Below are positions 58,073 to 64,000 of a stretch of DNA of 64,000 nt, piece after piece. The position numbers were made by a program, and so were the translations under genes. Below the pieces are notes generated by a model, which saw nothing but the letters and a program-made list of their open reading frames with translations, was not told the DNA's origin and ran no database searches. The stretch spans positions 558,001-622,000 of the forward strand of contig JADJCA010000009.1 of NCBI GenBank assembly GCA_016703425.1, given 5' to 3'. The stretch's first letter is position 1; every line of letters starts with the position of its first letter. Source of the stretch: Myxococcales bacterium. Its GTDB lineage: Bacteria; Myxococcota_A; Polyangia; Polyangiales; Polyangiaceae.

Positions 58073-58127
58073 GAGGGCCAACCCAGAGGATACCGCCGGC
58101 TACGCGCGGGGTGATCCCTTCCCCGCG

Positions 58128-59372
58128 TCACTCGAGGAGCGCGAGGACCGCCTCTCGCTCGCGCGGAAAGCCGAACACCTCGAGAAGATCGCTCGTGTCC
58201 GTCCCGTCGATCTTCGCGCTCCAGTACCAAGGATTCTCGGCGATCGCCTCGAGTGCGGCGCGCTCCGCCGGTCGAAGATCGGCCGGGGGGACCGGCAGCG
58301 CGATGTTCACCGCCCAAGCGAGGGCGTCGGCGAAGTCGCTCTCGTCGCGACCGCTCCAGGACTGGACCAGTTTCATCACCTCGTACGTCGTCGCCGAAGG
58401 CTCGGTGGTGTCTTCCGGGCATGGCGACGCGTCGAAGACGGGGATCGTCCTCCCCTCCTCCCCGATCCTCGCGTCGACAAACACCATCGGTCGCGGAGGT
58501 CGCGGCGGGTGCGATCCGAGACGCGAACGCGCCACGACCCAGAGCAGCGACTTCGCGACGTCCCACGCGGCCTCGTGCGTCGCATTCTGAAACGTGCGGA
58601 GGAGAGGTGGAAACACTGCGTCCTCCGGCGCATTCGCCAGGTGCCAGACGATCTCGCTCGTTTTCGCGTACGGCCACGCCTGGCCGATCCGCGCGACGAC
58701 GGACGCAACGACCTCCGGGTCCGAATCACGGCGTGCGAGCAAGAGCGCCGCCGCCGGAGAGACCACGGCTTCGGAGCGCGCGAGCTCGCCGAGTGTCTCC
58801 GACGAGAGCCCGCCGTCTCGGACCCACGTAGCGTTCAGCAAGATCTCGGCGATGTGGCGTTCGGTCTCGACGAAGAGGCGACGCTCGACCTCGTGACACG
58901 CCTCACGCGCTCGCGCGGGGTACGCGCCGACGAGCCTCGCCGCAAACTCGCGCACTCCCGGAGAGGGATCGCTCAGCCGACGAACGTATGACGCGTATCC
59001 ACGTTCGACGGCGGTCGCGCACCGTTTGGTGAGCTCGTCGTCGACCTTTCCCGAGCGCCATCCGATGCCGTGCGCGATCACGCTCAACATCGAGAGCACC
59101 GACACGGCGTTGTCTCCTTCGAGGTGGTCCACGTCGTCCACCAGGAACGACGCGACGTCGGGTGCGGCGCTCGTGAGGCACGTTCCCTGCGTCGACCCCA
59201 GCTCCGCGATCGCCATGTAGAGCAGGTCGCCCGGGTCGGTCGTGGGTCCGTCGAAGCGCGATGTCGGCGTCCATCCTCCTCGCATCTTCCGGAGGAGGAT
59301 GGGAAGGTCGTCGGGCGATCCCTCGAGGACCTCGAGGGTCGACCACGGAACGGCGTCGAGCGCGTCGGCCAT
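58128..59372 (-). CDS. HEAT-repeat-like protein of unknown function
   Basis: 414 residues from ATG 59372, no signal peptide. Repeating helix pairs (VREFAARLVGAYPARAREAC; PEVVASVVARIGQAWPYAKT; VFPPLLRTFQNATHEAAWDV) fit a HEAT/ARM solenoid that binds proteins. Codon use is less biased than in the core genes and there are no neighbours of known role. It could be an immunity-type or accessory protein of the toxin-antitoxin zone, but this is inference. Confidence 0.55.
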   Translation of the reverse strand: MADALDAVPWSTLEVLEGSPDDLPILLRKMRGGWTPTSRFDGPTTDPGDLLYMAIAELGSTQGTCLTSAAPDVASFLVDDVDHLEGDNAVSVLSMLSVIAHGIGWRSGKVDDELTKRCATAVERGYASYVRRLSDPSPGVREFAARLVGAYPARAREACHEVERRLFVETERHIAEILLNATWVRDGGLSSETLGELARSEAVVSPAAALLLARRDSDPEVVASVVARIGQAWPYAKTSEIVWHLANAPEDAVFPPLLRTFQNATHEAAWDVAKSLLWVVARSRLGSHPPRPPRPMVFVDARIGEEGRTIPVFDASPCPEDTTEPSATTYEVMKLVQSWSGRDESDFADALAWAVNIALPVPPADLRPAERAALEAIAENPWYWSAKIDGTDTSDLLEVFGFPREREAVLALLE

Positions 59373-59507
59373 GGCTCAGGGTAACGCGTCCACCGGTCGT
59401 GCCCTCCCCCCCACGCATCGAAGACTGGTGCGAACGATGAGGGCGCACCGCGGGCGCGACGCCGCGGCCCGCGGGGACGACTCGAGCGCCGTGGGCGGAA
59501 GCCGTGA

Positions 59508-59840
59508 CTTCCAAGTGCGAGTTTTGACAGCCGTTCGAGCCGAGCCGCGCCGATCTTCACGACCGCCGACGAGGATGGCACGTGCGAGTCTGCCGCCTCG
59601 CTCTATCGACGGGCCAGCGATATCTGTGCGGACGTGCCCGAGTCGGATGTGACGGCACTCCGGTCGAGAGCGTTGCTCGGGCTCGCCCGGTGCGACGTTC
59701 ACAGGGGCTTCGGCGCCCGCGCGGCGGAGCGATACCGGTAGGCCCTTCAGTTGTTCGGAAAGATGGGACGCAACCCTCCGCCGCCCGAGCTGTTCGAGCA
59801 GGTTCGTGCCGAGCTTCGCGACGCCGAAGAGGGGACATGA
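59508..59840 (+). pseudogene. TPR-gene tail with in-frame stop (degraded)
   Basis: Open coding-like frame of 110 codons with one TAG at 59739. It reads DEDGTCESAASLYRRASDIC, then VTALRSRALLGLARCDVHRG, AAERYR, stop, ALQLFGKMGRNPPPPELFEQ, VRAELRDAEEG, stop. The end is typical of TPR repeats that follow myxobacterial Ser/Thr kinases. It lacks a start codon, so its 5' part is missing. Confidence 0.55.
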
Positions 59841-59842
59841 AG

Positions 59843-59980
59843 ATCTGACGCTCAAGGTGGGGCGTCGACCAGTTCTCGCGCTCGGCCTCGATCTCGTAGA
59901 AGGCGCGGGCCGCAGGGTCGCTCACTGCGAGCAGCGCACGGTAGTGGGTCCACGACAGGCGGGATCGCGACCATGGTGGG
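59843..59980 (-). pseudogene. Fragment of a YhcG/DUF1016 N-terminal domain
   Basis: Minus-strand frame with RLSWTHYRALLAVSDPAARA, FYEIEAERENWSTPHLERQI: the conserved LSWxHYxxLL...ENWSxxxLxRQI block of YhcG_N proteins, which are linked to PD-(D/E)XK nucleases and restriction. Only this block remains. It abuts the TPR remnant's stop on the other strand and is out of frame with the gene upstream (60259). Confidence 0.65.
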
Positions 59981-60259
59981 ATCGCGCTCGACCTCAAGGA
60001 CGCTCCAATCGCCGAGATCGAAGACGAAGTCGTCCCACGGCTCCACGTGTTCGCCGCCCGGGCCGACGAAGACGCGACGAATGGGCCGCGGCTCCCAGAA
60101 CATTCCATCCTTGTCTTCGCGGGGCAGGTACACGCGTGCGCGGCTCGGCGGTACGCCAACACGAACGAGGCAGTGCCGAGCCGCGACGAGGTACGCGTTT
60201 CGCTCGTCCAAATGGACCACCGTTGCGGCGCACCGCGGCCCGAAGTCGAACCCGACCAT
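59852..60259 (-). CDS. Unrecognised ORF, probably truncated by the YhcG fragment
   Basis: 135 codons from ATG 60259 (MVGFDFGPRCAATVVHLDER). Coding bias holds for about 95 residues (LPREDKDGMFWEPRPIRRVF; PWDDFVFDLGDWSVLEVERD), after which the YhcG block in another frame becomes the better coding frame. It is probably a gene that lost its end in a rearrangement. Function unknown. The region 60260-60479 between it and the epimerase has no clear gene. Confidence 0.4.
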   Translation of the reverse strand: MVGFDFGPRCAATVVHLDERNAYLVAARHCLVRVGVPPSRARVYLPREDKDGMFWEPRPIRRVFVGPGGEHVEPWDDFVFDLGDWSVLEVERDPTMVAIPPVVDPLPCAARSERPCGPRLLRDRGRARELVDAPP

Positions 60260-60479
60260 CGCGAGCGCGCCGGATGGGACTGTCGTCGCGGTGGTCGGTG
60301 TCGCGAGGTACTCGGCGCAGCCCGCTGAGGGCGGCACGCCCCGTCCTGGGGTCCTTCTTGCGACCGCTCGCAACGAACAGAAGAGAAACCCAGGTCGGGG
60401 AGCCAACGAGGAGACGTGCCGACGACGGCTGCATTCGCGGCCTCTTCGCGGTACACAAGCGCCTGATCTTCATCGAGGC

Positions 60480-61442
60480 ATGCGGGCCGGCGCCCGTAGC
60501 CGAGGCAGTCTCATTCGAACCTTCCTGACAGGCGCTGGCGGATACGTTGGCCTCCACATCTTGCGCGACCTGCTCGAGGCCGGGCACGAGGTCACTGCGG
60601 TGGTGCGGTCGCCAGGCAAGCTAGGGCCATTCGCAGAGCATCGTCGGCTGAGCATCGCCCTGACGGACCTCGAAGACGGCGCGCGCGTTGCCGACGCGCT
60701 GCCGGGGCACGATGCGTGCGTGCATGCGGCGCTGCTCTGGGGTGATCCCCGCGCGGAGCTCGACGTGCGAGACGTCGCCGTCGCAGCGAGGCTATTCGAC
60801 GCGGCGGGAAGCGTCGGCGTGAAGAGGTGCATCTACATCTCGTCGGCGGCCGTGCACCGCCCGTTCTCGAGCGAGATGTGCGAGGAGAGCTGCCTAGGCG
60901 CCAGCGATCTCTACGGCGCCACGAAGGCAGCGGGAGAGCTGTTCCTCCGCGCCGCGTGCGCCGTCCACCCGATGACAGGTGTCGTGGTTCGTCCCGGCCC
61001 CGTTGTCGGTCCGCCAGCGTTCGCTGATGGCTCCTTTCGGAGCCCTGATCGCATCGCGGAGATGGTGGCTGCTGCCGTGGAGGGCCGTCCCATCGAGGCA
61101 AGGCGAGACGACGGGCGTCAATTCTCGGATGTGTCCACCGTCGCGAACGTGGTCCGCCTCCTCACCGCGGCGCCGAATCCCCTTCCCGCTTACCTATGCG
61201 TCGATCGGGACATCATCACGTGGGAACGTGTTGCGCAGCTGGTGGTGGAGTGCCTGAGCTCGACGAGCGAGGTGCACGTCGTTACGCAAGACGCGGAACG
61301 TGCGATCCCCCGCTTCCGAACCGAACGGCTCGAGCGGCTCACCGGCGGGCCGGCCCACGCGGAACGAGCCCTGGTGGCGCACATTCGCCATCTCGCCCGC
61401 ACGTTAGTGGCAAGCGGCGCAGGACTACCGGCTCCTGCGTGA
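60480..61442 (+). CDS. NAD-dependent epimerase/dehydratase (extended SDR)
   Basis: 320 residues from ATG 60480. Rossmann motif LTGAGGYVGLHILRDLLEAG (GxxGxxG). The catalytic set is Ser in YISSAAVHRP and YxxxK in SDLYGATKAAGEL. RPGPVVGP follows as in extended SDRs that act on nucleotide sugars or lipids. The substrate is not predictable. The first 12 residues may be upstream of the true start. Single gene in the accessory zone. Confidence 0.82.
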   Translation: MRAGARSRGSLIRTFLTGAGGYVGLHILRDLLEAGHEVTAVVRSPGKLGPFAEHRRLSIALTDLEDGARVADALPGHDACVHAALLWGDPRAELDVRDVAVAARLFDAAGSVGVKRCIYISSAAVHRPFSSEMCEESCLGASDLYGATKAAGELFLRAACAVHPMTGVVVRPGPVVGPPAFADGSFRSPDRIAEMVAAAVEGRPIEARRDDGRQFSDVSTVANVVRLLTAAPNPLPAYLCVDRDIITWERVAQLVVECLSSTSEVHVVTQDAERAIPRFRTERLERLTGGPAHAERALVAHIRHLARTLVASGAGLPAPA

Positions 61443-61565
61443 CGCCACCATCAACGACGTCTAGCGGACGGCCTAGGCGCTCACCCCTGAGCGCGGGTAC
61501 GGCAATCCGCTCTTCGTCCGGCTCGTGGCCAGCCGGAGGCTAAACCTGGGGCGGAAGGCGTGCGG

Positions 61566-61686
61566 TCACCCTTCGGCGAAGACCTCGGCGACGGTCGCCA
61601 CCGTTGCAGGCTCGCGAAGCCAGCGCGTGAGCGTCGCGTCGTCGGTGTTCCGCAGGCACGTCAGTTCGGCGCTCGTTCCGCCGAAG
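61566..61686 (-). pseudogene. Orphan 3' coding fragment
   Basis: About 39 codons with good codon bias, read as AELTCLRNTDDATLTRWLRE, PATVATVAEVFAEG, stop at 61566. There is no start within the frame. The end of an unrecognised gene whose rest is missing. The bases 61443-61565 hold nothing clear. Confidence 0.35.
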
Positions 61687-61694
61687 CGAGGCCT

Positions 61695-62576
61695 TCAGCC
61701 GAGGGAGCCCGCGCAGGCCTTCTTGCGGATCTCGTTGGTCAGGCATTTCTTGGTGTCGGAGTCGCAGCGGGTCTCGCACGCCGCCGTCGCAGCGGGATCG
61801 CAAGAAGCGCCCGCCTTCAGCCTGGCCGTGCATTTCTTGGTCGCGGAGTCGCAATAGGCGCTCGAGCCACATTCGAGGCCCGACCCGATGCAGGCGTCGC
61901 CGAGTGCTTTGACCACGAGCTTCTTGCACGCTTTGGTCTCGGGGTCGCACTGGAGCGTGGGGTCGACGCCGCACGATGCGTACGTGGTGTCGGCCTTCGG
62001 CACCACGCCGGTGGTGATGCACGAGTCGCCCTCGGTCGGGGCCTTGAGCGCGATGCAGACGCCTTCGTCGCTTGGGCTGGTGCCCTGGCGGAAACACGTG
62101 GACCGATACGCGCCCAGCCCGCAATCGCTCGACGACTTGCAGGACTGGCCGGGGGTGTTGTTGCCTCGGAGGAGGCCCTCGCAATCCGGATCGTCATCCT
62201 CGTCGAACGCGGACTTGCTGGGCGCGCACGTGCTGAGGGCGGCCGCCATCTTGGCGATGCAGTTGCCCGCCTTCTGCGCGTCGTAGACGTACTCGGGGTG
62301 CTCGGTGCGCTCCTTGTCGAGCTCTGCCTGGACGGCCGCGGCGCCTTGCTCACACGTCTTGAAGTCATCGGCGAAGCCATTCTGGGCACAACAAGGTTGG
62401 ATGGCCGCGCAGAGCTTCTGGACGTAGGCCTTGCCGATCTGGTCGGCGGGGACGGGCGAACCGGTGGCGGTAACACCACCGCCACCGCCAGAGCCGGAGC
62501 CGCCGCTACAGGCAATGAGGACCAGGGAAAGGGCAGCGCCAGCGACGCCAACGACACGAACTCGGTTCAGGGGCAT
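61695..62576 (-). CDS. Cys-rich lipoprotein of unknown function
   Basis: 293 residues from ATG 62576; lipobox VLIACSGG. A Gly/Ser linker, then about 20 Cys in the remaining 250 residues, spaced like Dickkopf-type or tail-repeat patterns (GQSCKSSSDCGLGAYRSTCF; SCGVDPTLQCDPETKACKKL; DACIGSGLECGSSAYCDSAT; KKCTARLKAGASCDP). This is a common myxobacterial surface-protein style, disulfide-stabilised. No function is claimed. Confidence 0.65.
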   Translation of the reverse strand: MPLNRVRVVGVAGAALSLVLIACSGGSGSGGGGGVTATGSPVPADQIGKAYVQKLCAAIQPCCAQNGFADDFKTCEQGAAAVQAELDKERTEHPEYVYDAQKAGNCIAKMAAALSTCAPSKSAFDEDDDPDCEGLLRGNNTPGQSCKSSSDCGLGAYRSTCFRQGTSPSDEGVCIALKAPTEGDSCITTGVVPKADTTYASCGVDPTLQCDPETKACKKLVVKALGDACIGSGLECGSSAYCDSATKKCTARLKAGASCDPAATAACETRCDSDTKKCLTNEIRKKACAGSLG

Positions 62577-62934
62577 GGGGCGCGCCTTACGCAACCTGCG
62601 TGCCCGCCACAAGGCCCCCCGCCGACCGCTGAAGGTGCGAGAACTTTGAGAGGAACGACGCGAGGGGTCATCACGCGTTCACAGTGCGTGCGCCCTGGGC
62701 GACAGGGACTTTTCACGTCGTGCGCAAACCGGCTGGCCGCGGAAGACGGCGAGCTCGTTCTCGCTCTCGCTCTCGATCGCGGGGCTTCGACGTCTCTCAT
62801 CACGCCGGCGCCTGCGTCGAGGGCCGTTGGGAGGCATAAAAACGATCGCGTTTCTTTACTGAGATCAGTTCGCCTCGCGCCGGGCAAGTCCACACCGCAA
62901 CGGCCGTCTGTGCCCGAAGCTCCGAAAGGTCTCG
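62577..62934. other. Non-coding gap, 358 bases
   Basis: Holds the start regions of the divergent Cys-rich lipoprotein and small Cys-rich lipoprotein. The AT-richer stretch around 62838-62870 (GGCATAAAAACG, TTTCTTTACTGAG) is the likely promoter area for the gene at 62935; no exact boxes are claimed. Confidence 0.4.
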
Positions 62935-63195
62935 ATGAACAAGCTCGTTCTCTTGCTCGCCTCGCTCCTCGCCTGCGCCTCCGTCGCCTGCGGCGCCACG
63001 CCGCCCGAGTCGTCTGTCTCCGACGACGAAGTCACCGTCGACGTCGAGTCCAACCTCGACACGCAAGCCGTGTGCACCAACCGGTACGAAGGCACTTGCG
63101 GCCGCGAGTACACGAGCTTGACGACGTGCCGGAGCCAGTGCGGCACGTGCTGGTACATCGGCCGGTGCTGCGGCAACGGGTGCTCCTGGAAGTGA
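62935..63195 (+). CDS. Small Cys-rich lipoprotein, knottin-like (86 residues)
   Basis: Signal peptide MNKLVLLLASLLACASVACG with lipobox SVAC. An acidic segment (SSVSDDEVTVDVESNLDTQA) resembles a propeptide. The C-terminal 40 residues carry eight Cys (VCTNRYEGTCGREYTSLTTC, RSQCGTCWYIGRCCGNGCS), including a CC pair, a density like disulfide-stabilised miniproteins. No family is recognised. Purpose unknown; toxin-like or surface role is only a guess. Confidence 0.65.
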   Translation: MNKLVLLLASLLACASVACGATPPESSVSDDEVTVDVESNLDTQAVCTNRYEGTCGREYTSLTTCRSQCGTCWYIGRCCGNGCSWK

Positions 63196-63340
63196 TTGAC
63201 CGGCGGGGCGCGGCCGCAAGCAGCGCGCGACCCGCCAATCAAGAGTCCCGCGTCCCCGACGGACCGCGACGCACGCCTGCGGAGCGCGTTCTTCTCATGA
63301 AACAGGCCCCCCTCGAACACCCGTGCATCAGAAGAGACCT

Positions 63341-64000
63341 ATGAAACTCATCGCTCCGCGTTCGTTGTCGTTCGTTGCCGTCATGGTCCTTGGGCTCTTC
63401 GCGTGCAGCGAAGACGCCACCGGCGAGAACACCACCCCGCAAGTCGAGTCCCCGCCGACGCCGCCGACGCCGCCGACGCCCAACACGCCGGTCGTCGACG
63501 CGTCGACGCCGTCGGCGTATCCGGACATCGATGCGCTTCAGGCACCGCGCGACATCATCAAGGCCGTCTTCGCCGAGCACATCCGCCACTCACCTTCGTG
63601 GGCAGCCAGCGCAGGTGTTCGCGACGTTCGACGCCGTGCTCGACGACCTCTCTCCGGCGGAGTTCACCAAGTACTACGGCCGCTGCGCCGCCCTCGACGT
63701 CAAGCTCAAGACGATAGATGTCACCAAGCTCACACTCGTTGAGAAGATCGAGCATGACAAAGCCTTGAGCTCCCTGTTCGACGCGCTTGCTCGACGTGAT
63801 GCGACCACTGAGCTTTGGGAGCAGTCCAACCTCGTGGACGTCGTCGACAACTTGTCCTTGACGCCCCAGGTCCAGACGATTCGCGCCAAAGCCGACATCG
63901 ACGCGCTCATTGCGAAGTACAAGGAAATCCCCCGGTACTTGCAGCAGAGGACGGACAACCTCGTGGCCGGCGCAGCCAAAGGGCTCGTGGCCTCCAAGCC
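63341..64000 (+). pseudogene. DUF885-family lipoprotein, frameshifted and cut by window end
   Basis: ATG 63341 gives a lipobox signal (MVLGLFACSE), a Pro/Thr linker with TPP repeats, then DIIKAVFAEHIRHSPSWAAS to AGVRD near 63626. The next frame (+1) continues FDAVLDDLSPAEFTKYYGRC, KALSSLFDALARRDATTELW and IPRYLQQRTDNLVAGAAKGL to the window edge, matching DUF885 (a putative peptidase family). One extra base near 63626 explains the break. Only the N-terminal quarter lies in the window. Confidence 0.65.

Overview
The window is GC-rich coding DNA whose third codon positions are almost all G or C. It looks like a myxobacterium (phylum Myxococcota, probably order Polyangiales). Pointers are an HRDVSPHN-type Ser/Thr kinase, an FHA-sigma54 activator, a CarD/CdnL-type regulator, PilZ, and many lipoproteins with Asp/Gly/Ala-rich linkers. 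The assignment rests on gene content and protein style, not on a marker gene. No rRNA, tRNA, CRISPR array, intact insertion sequence or prophage was seen.

Layout. 0-9.6 kb: a PilS-like histidine kinase, MlaC-family protein, lectin-like lipoprotein, a receptor Ser/Thr kinase overlapping a TPR partner, and an FHA-sigma54 activator. 9.6-13.7 kb: a three-gene minus-strand operon (ABC-2 permease, ATPase, membrane accessory protein) joined by stop/start overlaps. 13.8-23.6 kb: PilZ protein, PpiD-like isomerase overlapping an M16 protease, a frameshifted hydrolase, NAD isocitrate dehydrogenase, envelope proteins and an S74-chaperone lipoprotein. 23.6-31.5 kb: thrS, an antiporter-EIIA fusion, gcvP and a second TPR/PEGA-like protein. 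31.5-46 kb: beta-helix lipoprotein, GTP-PEPCK, class 3 lipase, DNA methyltransferase, acetyl-CoA synthetase and CarD-like protein. 46.3-49.2 kb: LemA, TPM protein and an N-terminally short Mur ligase. 49.2-55.4 kb: lipoprotein, DUF4091 protein, frameshifted D-cysteine desulfhydrase, then glnB-glnA with an intrinsic terminator. 55.6-64 kb: an accessory zone with brnTA, DUF433/DUF5615 toxin-antitoxin pieces, degraded genes (TPR tail, YhcG fragment), an epimerase and secreted Cys-rich proteins.

The core genes describe acetate and gluconeogenic carbon use (acs, pckG, isocitrate dehydrogenase), glycine cleavage (gcvP) and PII-linked ammonium assimilation (glnB-glnA). The rest is mostly envelope and signalling.

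The most notable unexplained signal is at 45981-46140 on the minus strand. Two consecutive stem-loops show the same C-rich loop motif (UCCUCCCC) and are followed by a strong intrinsic terminator. This could be a small RNA or an attenuator upstream of a small secreted protein. A second is a pair of palindrome-bearing repeats around a hexanucleotide tract inside the kinase gene. Several ORFs are interrupted by single-base shifts in GC-rich runs; these may be assembly errors or real pseudogenes.
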